Source of the DNA: Rhodanobacteraceae bacterium
GTDB taxonomy: Bacteria; Pseudomonadota; Gammaproteobacteria; Xanthomonadales; SZUA-5
Direction of reading: 5' to 3'
NCBI GenBank assembly: GCA_016713135.1
Contig: JADJPR010000023.1
Coordinates: forward strand, 1 to 64,000
Length of the DNA stretch: 64,000 nt
Position numbers and translations under genes: made by a program. The notes beneath the pieces were generated by a model, which was given only the letters and a program-made list of their open reading frames with translations, did no database searches and was not told the origin of the DNA. This document shows, piece by piece, positions 8,761 through 16,912 of the stretch (position 1 is the first letter of the stretch; every line of letters begins with the position of its first letter).

Positions 8761-9123
8761 TCAGGCGGCGGCGAGCTTCGCCTTGGCCTGGTCGGCAACC
8801 GCCTTGAACGCGACCATGTCGTGCACCGCCAGATCGGCCAGCACCTTGCGGTCGATCTTGATCCCGGCCTTCGACAGGCCGTTGATCAGACGGCTGTAGC
8901 TCATGCCGCACAGACGGGCCGCTGCATTGATGCGGACGATCCACAGCGAGCGGTACTCGCGCTTCTTCAGCTTGCGACCAATGTAGGCGTACTGCAGCGC
9001 CTTGGTCACCGCCTGCTTGGCGACGCGATAGACCTTGCGGCGGGCGTTGTAGTAGCCCTTCGCGCGCGACAGCAGCTTCTTGTGGCGCGCACGCGCCGTT
9101 ACACCACGCTTCACTCGTGCCAT
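8761..9123 (-). CDS. rplT: 50S ribosomal protein L20
   Basis: A 120-residue ribosomal protein that binds 23S rRNA domain II and is needed for early 50S assembly. It begins MARVKRGVTARARHKKLLSR and contains YIGRKLKKREYRSLWIVRINAAARL, both diagnostic. The length is standard. It lies 15 bp after rpmI. In E. coli L20 represses the rpmI-rplT mRNA; the same feedback is possible here but no site was identified. Confidence 0.98.
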   Translation of the reverse strand: MARVKRGVTARARHKKLLSRAKGYYNARRKVYRVAKQAVTKALQYAYIGRKLKKREYRSLWIVRINAAARLCGMSYSRLINGLSKAGIKIDRKVLADLAVHDMVAFKAVADQAKAKLAAA

Positions 9124-9138
9124 TTTCGAAATCCTCCC

Positions 9139-9336
9139 TTATGCGTAAGGCAGCATGCGTGCCACGCGACCTGCGTCTTCCGCCCGAACCAGGTTCGGAG
9201 CGCGCAGGCCACGCTTACGCTTGGTGGACTTCTTGGTCAGGATGTGGCTCTTGAACGCGTGACCACACTTGAACTTACCGCCACCGGTCTTGCGGAAGCG
9301 CTTGGCCGCCGCCCGGTTGCTCTTCATCTTCGGCAT
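9139..9336 (-). CDS. rpmI: 50S ribosomal protein L35
   Basis: A 65-residue basic ribosomal protein with the typical start MPKMKSNRAAAKRFRKTGGG and the internal ILTKKSTKRKRGLR. The start at 9334-9336 is chosen on that basis and on a GAAGGA ribosome-binding site just upstream; the frame runs open for 17 more codons. It stands between infC and rplT in the conserved order. Confidence 0.97.
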   Translation of the reverse strand: MPKMKSNRAAAKRFRKTGGGKFKCGHAFKSHILTKKSTKRKRGLRAPNLVRAEDAGRVARMLPYA

Positions 9337-9533
9337 TGTCTTTCCTTCACTCACTTGGTTGAGCCAGCGGGTGACCAGTGTTGCCACTGGTACTTTCCTG
9401 ATCCGTACCCGTTTGGCTGCGTGATTCCGGTTGCCCGGAGGTTGCCCGGCCGTCAGCGGCCGGAGGAGCAGCGGCCCGCCTTACCCTGGCAGGCCGGTCG
9501 GCGACGATAGACTGTCGCCCATAGAGCAGGCGA

Positions 9534-10066
9534 TCAGGCCTGCACTGGTTTCTTCTTCGGCGAGATCATCATGCTCATCACGCGTCCTTCGACGCGCGAG
9601 CGCTGTTCGACCACGCCGTCCTCACCCACCTCCTTGGCGATCCGCGAGAGCATCGCGTCGCCAAGGTCGATGTGCGCCAGCTCGCGTCCGCGGAAGCGCA
9701 GATTGATCTTGACCTTGTCGCCTTCTTCGAGGAAGCGGCGGATCGCCCGCATCTTGACGTCGAAGTCGCCGTCGTCGGTACCCGGCCGGAACTTCATTTC
9801 CTTGATTTCGACCTGCTTCTGCTTCTTCTTGGCCAGGTTGGCCTTTTCGGCAGTTCGAACTTGTACTTGCCGAAATCCATGATGCGGCAGACCGTCGGAG
9901 CGGCATTCGGCACGATCTCGACCAGGTCAAGCCCGGCGTCCTGCGCCATGCGCAAGGCCTCGAAGCGGGACAGGATTCCAACCTGCTCGCCGTCAGGGCC
10001 GATCACGCGAATCTGCGGGACACGGATTTCTTCATTCTTCCGGGTGGGGCGTTCCAGGACAGCTAT
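9534..10066 (-). CDS. infC: translation initiation factor IF-3 (single-base frameshift)
   Basis: IF-3 keeps 30S and 50S subunits apart and checks start-codon pairing. The N domain is readable as NEEIRVPQIRVIGPDGEQVG through IMDFGKYKFELPK, the C domain as EMKFRPGTDDGDFDVKMR to PKKKPVQA. The two halves are in different frames. The break is at 9844-9847, where four T (A on the coding strand) stand in place of five; adding one A restores LPKKANLAKKKQKQ. The factor is essential and single-copy, so this is probably a sequencing error. No ATG starts the frame: the best start is ATA at 10064-10066, 8 nt after a perfect AAGGAG. Corrected length is about 177 residues. Confidence 0.9.
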
Positions 10067-10080
10067 GGCGGCAACTCCTT
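10064..10080 (-). promoter_or_regulatory. infC ribosome-binding site and non-canonical AUA start
   Basis: AAGGAG at 10075-10080 (complement) lies 8 nt before ATA at 10064-10066, which opens the IF-3 frame (I-A-V-L-E-R-P-T-R-K-N-E-E-I-R). IF-3 genes are known to use rare start codons so that IF-3 represses its own translation by rejecting them. The first canonical in-frame candidate, GTG at 10006, would remove conserved residues. Confidence 0.7.
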
Positions 10081-10114
10081 GAAAATCAAACCGATGGGTC
10101 CGGCATCGGCACCG

Positions 10115-12023
10115 TCAACGGGCGCTGTGCGCCAAGTCTGCGCGCAAGCGTCCGGCGAACTCCGCAACCGTCATGACACCGAGATCCTCACCGGTGCGCA
10201 GGCGGACGGAGACGCTTCCCGATTCCTTCTCGCGCTCACCAGCGACGAGCAGGTACGGGATCTTCTGCAACGTGTGCTCGCGGATTTTATAGCCGACCTT
10301 CTCGTTCCTCAAGTCCGCAATGACGCGGAAATGCTGATCTGACAGGCTTTTGGCCACGCCAGCGACATATTCGGCCTGTCCGTCGGTGATTCCCATCACC
10401 ACCGCCTGCACCGGGGACAACCAGGCGGGCAGTGCGCCCGCGTGGTTTTCGATCAGGATGCCGATGAAGCGCTCCATCGACCCGACGATCGCGCGGTGCA
10501 GCATCACCGGGTGACGGCGCTGGCTGTGCTCGTCGACGTATTCGGCGCCCAGGCGCCCCGGCATCATGAAATCCACCTGCATGGTGCCGAGCTGCCAGGT
10601 GCGCCCGATCGCATCCTTCAGGTGGTACTCGATCTTCGGACCATAGAAGGCGCCCTCACCCGGCAGTTCTTCCCAGGCGACACCGGCGCTGCGCAGAGCT
10701 GCCCGCAGGGCCTCCTCGGCCTTGTCCCAGGTGGCGTCGTCGCCCAGGCGCTTCTCCGGCCGCAGCGCGATCTTGATCTGCGGCTCGCCGAAACCGAAGT
10801 CGGCATAGACCTTCAGCGCCTGTGCGTGGAAGGCCGAGACCTCGGATTCGACTTGCGACTCGGTGCAGAAGATGTGGCCGTCGTCCTGGGTGAATCCGCG
10901 CACACGCAGGATGCCGTGCAGCGCGCCCGAAGGCTCGTTGCGATGGCAGGAGCCGAACTCGCCGTAGCGGATCGGCAAATCGCGGTAGCTGTGCAGGCCG
11001 TGGTTGAACACCATGGCCGGGGCAGTTCATCGGCTTGAGCGCGTACTCGCGCTTTTCCGACTCGGTGAAGAACATGTTCTCCTGATAGTTGTCCCAGTGG
11101 CCCGATGCCTTCCACAGGGACACGTCCAGGATCTGCGGGCAGCGCACTTCCTGGTAACCGGCGCTGCGGTAGACCCCGCGCATGTACTGTTCGATGGCCT
11201 GCCACAGCGCCCAGCCCTTGGGGTGCCAGAACACCATGCCGGGCGCCTCGTCCTGCATGTGGAACAGGTCCTGCTGCTTGCCGATGCGCCGGTGGTCGCG
11301 CTTTTCGGCTTCCTCCAGCTGGGTCAGGTAGGCGGCGAGATCCTTCTTGTTCAGCCAGGCCGTGCCGTAGATACGCTGCAGCTGCTGGTTCTTCGAGTCG
11401 CCGCGCCAGTAGGCGCCGGCCACCTTCATCAGCTTGAAGGAACCCAGCTTGCCCGTGTTGGGCACGTGCGGGCCGCGGCAAAGGTCCACCCAGTCGCCCT
11501 GTCCGTACAGCGAGATCTCCTCGCCCGGCGGGATGATGTCGTCGATGATCTCGGCCTTGAACAGCTCGCCCTTGGCCTTGAAGAAGTCGATCGCGGCGTC
11601 CTTGGCCATCACGCTGCGCTGCACCGGCAGCGCCTCGGCCACGATCTTCGCCATTTCGGCCTCGATCGCTGCGAGGTCGTCCGGCGTGAACGCGCGCTCG
11701 AAGGCAAAGTCGTAGTAGAAGCCGTTGTCGACCACCGGGCCGATCGTCACCTGCGCGCCGGGGAACAGGCGCTGGGTGGCCTGCGCCAGCAGGTGCGCGG
11801 TCGAATGGCGCACGATTTCCAGCGCGTCGGGGTGCTTCTCGGTGACGATCTCGAGCTTGCTGTCCTGCTCGATGCGGAAGCTCAAGTCGACCAGCTTGCC
11901 GTCGATCTTGCCGGCCAAGGCCGCCTTGGCCAGGCCCGGGCCGATGCTGGCGGCGACATCGCCGATCGACAGCGCTTGTTCGAAGGAACGGATGGAACCG
12001 TCTGGGAGTTGGACATTCAACAT
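10115..12023 (-). CDS. thrS: threonyl-tRNA synthetase (frameshifted in the catalytic core)
   Basis: Charges tRNA-Thr. Domains: TGS-like N1 (MLNVQLPDGSIRSFEQALS), N2 editing domain with HSTAHLLAQA at about 75-85, the class II core and the C-terminal anticodon domain ending at 10115. Start ATG at 12021-12023. The frame breaks near 11014-11016, right after NCPGH: the downstream part (MVFNHGLHSYRDLPIRYGEFGSCHRNEPSG) is in another frame. Compared with the family HVQIFN pattern, two or five bases are missing. Nothing else is damaged, and the enzyme is essential, so an assembly error is likely. It leads the thrS-infC-rpmI-rplT-pheST order, with infC 49 bp downstream. Confidence 0.92.
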
Positions 12024-12091
12024 GGGACTCTCCTGCCGCCGCGCGCACAGCGCCACACGGCTGGAACAGATCGAAGGGCAAATCCGGGCAC

Positions 12092-12114
12092 AAAAAAAGG
12101 CGCCGAGCGCCTTT
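12092..12114 (-). terminator. rho-independent terminator downstream of tRNA-Val
   Basis: On the minus strand an 8-bp perfect stem AAAGGCGC/GCGCCTTT (12107-12114 with 12096-12103), loop of three, is followed directly by a T-tract (12092-12098). It lies between tRNA-Val and thrS, so it ends the tRNA transcript and insulates thrS. Confidence 0.85.
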
Positions 12115-12201
12115 GATTGCTGCATCGAGGACACTCAGGCCGTCAGTGGTTGATCGCCGTCTTAGTGCTCATGTGCCACCTCGCTGCGTTTGCCGAACTC
12201 T

Positions 12202-12276
12202 TGGTGGGCGCAACAGGGATCGAACCTGTGACCCCTACCATGTCAAGGTAGTGCTCTACCGCTGAGCTATGCGCCC
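12202..12276 (-). tRNA. tRNA-Val (anticodon GAC)
   Basis: A 75-nt cloverleaf with encoded CCA. The anticodon arm is CTACC-TTGACAT-GGTAG, giving GAC. D arm AGCTCAGCGGTAGAGCA and T arm GGTTCGATCCC are standard. Confidence 0.95.
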
Positions 12277-12349
12277 AAGAGAGCCCGGAACTATAGCGAA
12301 GGGAATTGCGTTCGCCAAGGGGGCATGGCGCGAGTGTCGGATTGATTTC

Positions 12350-12695
12350 CGGTTGTCGGTGGTCGGTGGTCGCCAGCAAAGCCTGCACACCGCGGCCTTG
12401 CCCGCGACCTTTCCAACGGCCGCCGGAAGAGGTCGCGGCTGAAGCCGTTCCCACCATCGAACAATCATTATGACATTGATTTTGCTTGGAAACATCCGGA
12501 TGACAAGGGGCGCGAGGGCACGCAAAAGCGCTCTATCGCACCAAACAGGCTCTTGCGTGCCCTCGTGCCCTCGTGCCCTCGTGGCCTCGTGCCCTCATGC
12601 CATCCAGTTCGATGCGCGAACAAGCGCAGCGCCAGGGACGGAACTCCCGCAGGTCCTCGGCACACCGGATCCAATGGCGACAACCGACAACCGAC
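12350..12695. repeat. composite intergenic repeat with outer inverted arms
   Basis: The 528-bp gap between tRNA-Val and the FHA gene holds no gene. It is bounded by CCGGTTGTCGGTGGTCGG at 12349-12366 and the related GACAACCGACAACCG at 12679-12693. Inside are a REP-like half-site (GGTCGCGGCTGAAGCCG at about 12429-12445), a 13-bp perfect inverted repeat (12513-12525 with 12553-12565), and five tandem 8-mers GTGCCCTC at 12557-12596 (one with a G for C). The 8-mers share their sequence with the right arm of the inverted repeat. Confidence 0.65.
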
Positions 12696-12804
12696 GGTCA
12701 GGTCCCCTGCACTTCTGAACCGCAAGCCTCATCCCCCGCACAACCTCCCGCAACGGCGCAACACTGGTAACCTGCGCACCATCACGAATTGTGCACGGGT
12801 TTCC

Positions 12805-13911
12805 ATGTTGTCCATCCGAGTCCGCCTGCAGTGCACCGATGCGCTGGGCGCCACGCAACTGCTCGACATCACCAGCGGCGGAGTTGCCGGGCGCGATCCG
12901 GCGGGCGACATCGTGCTCGAGCACCCGACCGTTTCGCGCAAGCACGTGCGCTTCAGCGTGCGCGTGGACGAGATCGAGGTACAGGACCTCGGCAGCGCGA
13001 ATGGCACCTTCGTCAACAACCGCCCGCTCGACCAGCGCCCGGTGTTGCTCGCCGACGGCGACCAGTTGCGTCTGGGTCATTTGCACCTGCGGGTGTTCAT
13101 CTCACCCGGCGGCGAGGCCCTGAGCCCGCTGGCGATGACGCACGTCCCATCCAGCCGCGACCAGACCACGGTGCCCGGCGGCTCGCGGGTGGAGCCGCAA
13201 CTGCTGCTCGCACGGATCTCGCAGCGGCGGATGCTGTCCGACCCGCCCCCGGCAATCGAGGGTTATGAAGTAGGCCAGGTGATCGTGCCGGCGCTCGGCG
13301 TCGGTGGCGACTTCATCCATTGGGCGATCGCCAACGACGGCCGCCAGGCCGTCGTGATGGGCGATGTCTGCGGCAAGGGCGTCGCGGCCGCGATGTACAT
13401 GGCTTTCGTCAGTGGCATGCTGTTCGAGATCGTGCCCGCCTGCGGCTCGCCGGAATCGATCCTGCGCCGGCTCAACCGCTCCTTGCACAAGGTGGTCGAA
13501 CCCGGTTTGTTCATCACTGCGATGGCGGTGATGCTCGATCCGCACCAGCACACCATCGAGATTGCCTGCGCCGGGCATCCGGCGGGATTGCTCAAGCTGG
13601 CTGGCGGCGAGGTGATCGAACTCGGCATCGACCCCGGCCTCGCGCTCGGCCCCGAGCGCGATCCGGATATCGGCGTGCTGCACCGGGCGATGGCAACCGG
13701 CGAGGTGCTGATGGTCACCACCGACGGCGTCGAGGAAGCGCAGAGCCCGGATGGCCGCGAACTCGGCCGCGAGCGCGTGCTCGAAGTGCTGAAAGCCGCC
13801 GCCGGCGCCGCCGATGCCGCGCGGCGCCTGCAGTCGACCATTACCGAGCACGCCGGCTCGGCGCGCCAGCACGACGATCTGACCATCGTGACCCTGGAGC
13901 GGTGTGCCTGA
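12805..13911 (+). CDS. FHA domain plus PP2C/SpoIIE-type serine phosphatase
   Basis: A 368-residue signalling protein. The N-terminal FHA domain (about 25-100) has the phosphothreonine-binding pattern GRDPAGDIVLEHPTVSRKHV and GSANGTFVNNRPL. The C-terminal part (about 155-368) is an RsbU/SpoIIE-like phosphatase: VGGDFIHWAI, MGDVCGKGVAAAMYMA, VTTDGVEEAQ and the terminal RQHDDLTIVTL, which keep the metal-binding aspartates. Such proteins usually dephosphorylate an anti-sigma antagonist or couple to Ser/Thr kinases. No kinase or sigma partner lies nearby, so the partner is unknown. Start ATG at 12805; the open frame upstream is repeat DNA. Confidence 0.9.
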   Translation: MLSIRVRLQCTDALGATQLLDITSGGVAGRDPAGDIVLEHPTVSRKHVRFSVRVDEIEVQDLGSANGTFVNNRPLDQRPVLLADGDQLRLGHLHLRVFISPGGEALSPLAMTHVPSSRDQTTVPGGSRVEPQLLLARISQRRMLSDPPPAIEGYEVGQVIVPALGVGGDFIHWAIANDGRQAVVMGDVCGKGVAAAMYMAFVSGMLFEIVPACGSPESILRRLNRSLHKVVEPGLFITAMAVMLDPHQHTIEIACAGHPAGLLKLAGGEVIELGIDPGLALGPERDPDIGVLHRAMATGEVLMVTTDGVEEAQSPDGRELGRERVLEVLKAAAGAADAARRLQSTITEHAGSARQHDDLTIVTLERCA

Positions 13912-13915
13912 TCTG

Positions 13916-13958
13916 GGTTGTGGGTTGTGGGTTCTGGGTTTTGGGCAGCGAAGCAGAA
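13916..13958 (+). repeat. heptamer repeat arm (TTGTGGG type)
   Basis: Four 7-bp units TTGTGGG, TTGTGGG, TTCTGGG and TTTTGGG, followed by CAGCGAAGC. It is one of the family also seen at 40.3, 41.4 and 56.6 kb. It separates the FHA gene from convergent dsbC. Confidence 0.75.
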
Positions 13959-14019
13959 GCGGCGACGCGGGAGCGGTGCCGCTGTTGGTTCTCCTCGTCG
14001 GGATCTCCGCGCGGCGCGC

Positions 14020-14735
14020 CTACATCGCCGCATCCAGCCGCTGGCTCAGTTCCGCCGGTGGCACGAAGCCGAGCATGACGGTGCCGTCACTGGCAACAAT
14101 CGTGGGTGTGCTGGTCAGGCCGAGCTCTGCGCCAGCGCCAGGTTGTCGGCGATCGGGTTCGGGCAGATCTTCGGTTCGACGGGCTCACCGCGCTTGGCCA
14201 GGGTCAGCGCATTGCGGCGATCATCCGCACACCACACCGACACCGATTCCTGGTAGGCCGGCGACTGCAGGCCGCCGCGCGGGAACAACACGTATTCGAC
14301 GCTGATGCCGGCCTGGTTGTAGGCACCCACCTGCTCGTGCAACTTGCGACAGTAGCCGCAGTCGATGGCGGTGAACACGGTCACCGCATGCCGCGGCTGT
14401 TCCGCAGCAAAACTGATCTTGTGGTCTGCCGGGAGCGCCGCGATCGCCTCGCGGCGGCGGTCCGTGCGTGCCAGTTCGGTCAGGTTCTCCTTCTTCGCCA
14501 CCCGCGCCAGGGCACCCGACAGCAGGTATTCGCCATCGGCACTGACGTAGACATCGGAGCCGTTCACCACGGCGGTGTACCAGCCCGCCATCGGCGCCGG
14601 CGCAATGGATTCAATGGTGGCGTCGGGCACGAGGCGGGCGACGGCGGCCCGCGCCTTGGCATCGTCGCCGGCCTCCGCAGACGTCGTGGCGGTAAACGCA
14701 ACAGCGGCCAGCCCGAGACTGAGCAAGATTCGCAT
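14020..14735 (-). CDS. dsbC: thiol:disulfide interchange protein DsbC (frameshift near the 3' end)
   Basis: Periplasmic disulfide isomerase. A signal peptide (MRILLSLGLAAVAFTATTSAEA) precedes the dimerisation domain and a thioredoxin fold with the active site CGYC in FTAIDCGYCRKLHEQ. The frame stops early after NPIADNLALAQ because one base is missing near 14126; restoring it gives ELGLTSTPTIVASDGTVMLG and an end at the TAG of 14020-14022, including the conserved cis-Pro TPT. Corrected length is about 238 residues, normal for DsbC. Probably a sequencing error. It converges with the FHA-phosphatase gene. Confidence 0.9.
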
Positions 14736-14845
14736 GGATCACTCCTGAAGGTTGCCGGAGCGGCAACGTGGCGATGGAGTGAACACCGTGTCTCGCAGTT
14801 CCACCCTGGCGCCGAACGGTGTCTGTCGCGCGCCGAACGGTGCGC

Positions 14846-15529
14846 TCAGCCGCGCCGGGCCAGGTCTTCGATCCCCACATTGTCCCAGCGCCGGGTGCCC
14901 GGCCCGGCGTCTTGCAGCAGCACCACCAGCGCCGCGGCAACAGCAGCCGATTCGACCGCCCGGTAGCGTCGCAACGGCCCGCGCAACAGCGGGTTGTAGA
15001 GCGGCGCCAGGCGCTGGGCGAAGTGCTCGCCGGGACGGCGCTCGCCACGCGCGCCGAGCAGCAGCCCCGGCTGGAGGAAATCGCAGCGTTCGAATCCGAG
15101 CGCCTCGATGCCCGCCTCCATCTCGCCTTTGACCCGCAGGTACAGGTTGGACGAGCCTGCCACAGCGCCGACCGACGACACCACGACGGCATGCCGTGCG
15201 CCGCGGCGGCGCGCCAGTTTGGCCAGCGCCAGCACCAGGTCGCGGTCGACTGCGGCGAAGGCAGCGGCCGAACCGGCCTTCTTCAGGGTGGTTCCGATCG
15301 CGCAGGCGAAGGCGTCCAGGGTCGGCAGGTCGCCCTCGATGCGCGCCAGCGTCGCCGCATTGTCAAGGTCGCCCACCGCCACCTGCAGACGCGCGTGGCG
15401 CACGCCGAGGTCGCTGCGCGCCGGCACGCAGACCGTCCAGTTCCCGGCGCGCAGCAGCCGCTCGAGCGCCTGCTTGCCCACCAGCCCGGTCGCGCCCGCC
15501 AGCATCAGCGCAGATGTGGCCATGGTCAT
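14846..15529 (-). CDS. NAD(P)-binding Rossmann oxidoreductase (atypical SDR)
   Basis: A 227-residue protein with an N-terminal nucleotide loop GATGLVG at residues 12-18, then the pattern AFACAIGTTLKKAGS and SSVGAVAGSSNLYLRVKGEME, which resembles the HTATIP2/NAD(P)H-binding atypical SDR group. The active-site Tyr/Lys may be the YLRVK pair. Substrate unknown. Its start overlaps the stop of the DUF3828-like gene by 4 bp, so the two are translationally coupled. The gap to dsbC (110 bp) carries no visible signal. Confidence 0.8.
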   Translation of the reverse strand: MTMATSALMLAGATGLVGKQALERLLRAGNWTVCVPARSDLGVRHARLQVAVGDLDNAATLARIEGDLPTLDAFACAIGTTLKKAGSAAAFAAVDRDLVLALAKLARRRGARHAVVVSSVGAVAGSSNLYLRVKGEMEAGIEALGFERCDFLQPGLLLGARGERRPGEHFAQRLAPLYNPLLRGPLRRYRAVESAAVAAALVVLLQDAGPGTRRWDNVGIEDLARRG

Positions 15530-15990
15530 TCCCCGCGCAGGGTCTTGCGCAGCGTGCTGTCCTCGCCGTACTCGATGTCGTCGATCCGCCAGGCCTCGCC
15601 ATCCAGCACCACGCGGTAGGCGATCTCGACCGGATTACCGGCGTTCTCGAAGCGCACCAGCGCGACGGTGGCGTTGCCGCTGACCTTGGCGACCGCGACG
15701 TCCATCGTTCCGAGATCGGTTTCCTGCGCGTTGTAGAAAGGATCGAAGTCCAGGTTGCCGAGTTCCTCCGGATCGGGCCGGTCGATCTCGCGTTCCAGGG
15801 CCTCCACCAACGACGCAGTGAAGAACACCCGCCGCTCCGCCTTGCCTTCGCTGCGCAACAGCGGACCGTCGCCCTCGGCGTGGACCCGGTACAACTCGCG
15901 CATCAAGGCCTGCGGCGAGTCGTTCGGCGCATCGCCCCAGGCGGGCGCCGCGATCAGCACGCAGACCGCCGCCAGCAGGTATCGACACAT
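15526..15990 (-). CDS. DUF3828-like secreted protein
   Basis: A 154-residue protein with an N-terminal signal peptide (MCRYLLAAVCVLIAAPAWGDA). The rest has the layout of DUF3828: SPQALMRELYRVHAEGD, an acidic DFDPFYNAQE loop, and the C-terminal pattern AYRVVLDGEAWRIDDIEY typical of NTF2-like folds that end in a W-x-I-D-D-I strand. Periplasmic role unknown. It overlaps the downstream oxidoreductase by 4 bp. Confidence 0.75.
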   Translation of the reverse strand: MCRYLLAAVCVLIAAPAWGDAPNDSPQALMRELYRVHAEGDGPLLRSEGKAERRVFFTASLVEALEREIDRPDPEELGNLDFDPFYNAQETDLGTMDVAVAKVSGNATVALVRFENAGNPVEIAYRVVLDGEAWRIDDIEYGEDSTLRKTLRGE

Positions 15991-16033
15991 GGGATTCTCC
16001 GATGCGTGGGCATGGCCGCCATCTTACGCCGGC

Positions 16034-16863
16034 TCAGCCGCGGATCAGGTCGACCGCCACCTTGGCGGTCAGCGCGCAGACCACGCCGAGGAAGACCCAG
16101 CGGATGAAGCGGCTGCCGCGCAGGATGGCCATGCGGCTGCCGATCTGGCTGCCGGCCATGTTGCCGATGATCAGCGGCAGCACCACGATCCAGCGCACAT
16201 AGCCGCCGAGCAGCAGGACCGTCCAGGAACTCAGGTCCGCGGCCACGTTGGCCGCCTGACACCGCCGACGCACGCAGGAAGTCGAGACCGATGACGCTGA
16301 CGAAGGCGAACACCATCAGGGGTGCCGGTGCCCGGGCCGATCAGCCCGTTGTAGAAGCCGGTGGCTGCGCCGACCAATCCGGCGACCATCCATTGGACGC
16401 GCCCGGCGAAGCGCGGCTCATGGTGCTGGCCGAGGTCCTTGCGCACGAAGGTGTAGACCGCCAGCAGCACGCACATCGCCAGGATCGACCACTTCAGCAA
16501 CTGCGGGTCGGTGCGCCTGGCGAGCATCGCGCCCAGCGCCGAACACGGCAGCGCCGCGCCGCAGGCGGCGAGCACCAGCGGCCACGGCAGGCTGACGTGG
16601 CGGAAGTAGTTCCACGCCGCCACCGAGGTGCCCATGATCGAACTGGTGCGCTGGGTGGCGATGATGTTGAGGATCGCCCATTCGGGGAACAGGTTGACCA
16701 TCGCCGGGGTCATGATCAGTCCGCCGCCGCCGACGATGCTGTCGAGCAGGCCCGCACCAAAGCCGGCCAGCATGGCCAGCACGAAAGTCCACGCATCCAT
16801 GCGCATCAGGTCCGACCGCGAAGCGCGGATTCTCGCCTGTACGCGCGGCGGCAGCGCGGACAT
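16034..16863 (-). CDS. TSUP (TauE/SafE) family membrane permease, two frameshifts
   Basis: A sulfite/anion exporter-like integral membrane protein of about 270 residues once corrected. The start has LDSIVGGGGLIMTPAMVNLF, the signature of TauE/SafE, and the second half GAATGFYNGLIGPGTGT followed by KAANVAADLSSW. The sequence crosses three frames. An extra G in the run at 16319-16322 interrupts GPGTGT-LMVFAFVSVIGLDF, and about two bases are missing near 16256-16260. With these fixed the protein is complete and has about eight hydrophobic segments. The substrate cannot be told. The start lies 50 bp from the IS left end. Confidence 0.8.
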
Positions 16864-16912
16864 TTTGCTGACGCGCGGGGCTCACGCACCCATCGCAGGC
16901 CATGTCAGCATC

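Noticed and set aside
9337..9387. Longer N terminus of L35
   Set aside because: L35 always begins MPKMK-, and the Shine-Dalgarno lies directly before that codon.
12092..12201. T-box or Thr-leader control of thrS
   Set aside because: The hairpin is a simple terminator behind tRNA-Val. No T-box sequence, and gammaproteobacterial thrS does not use one.
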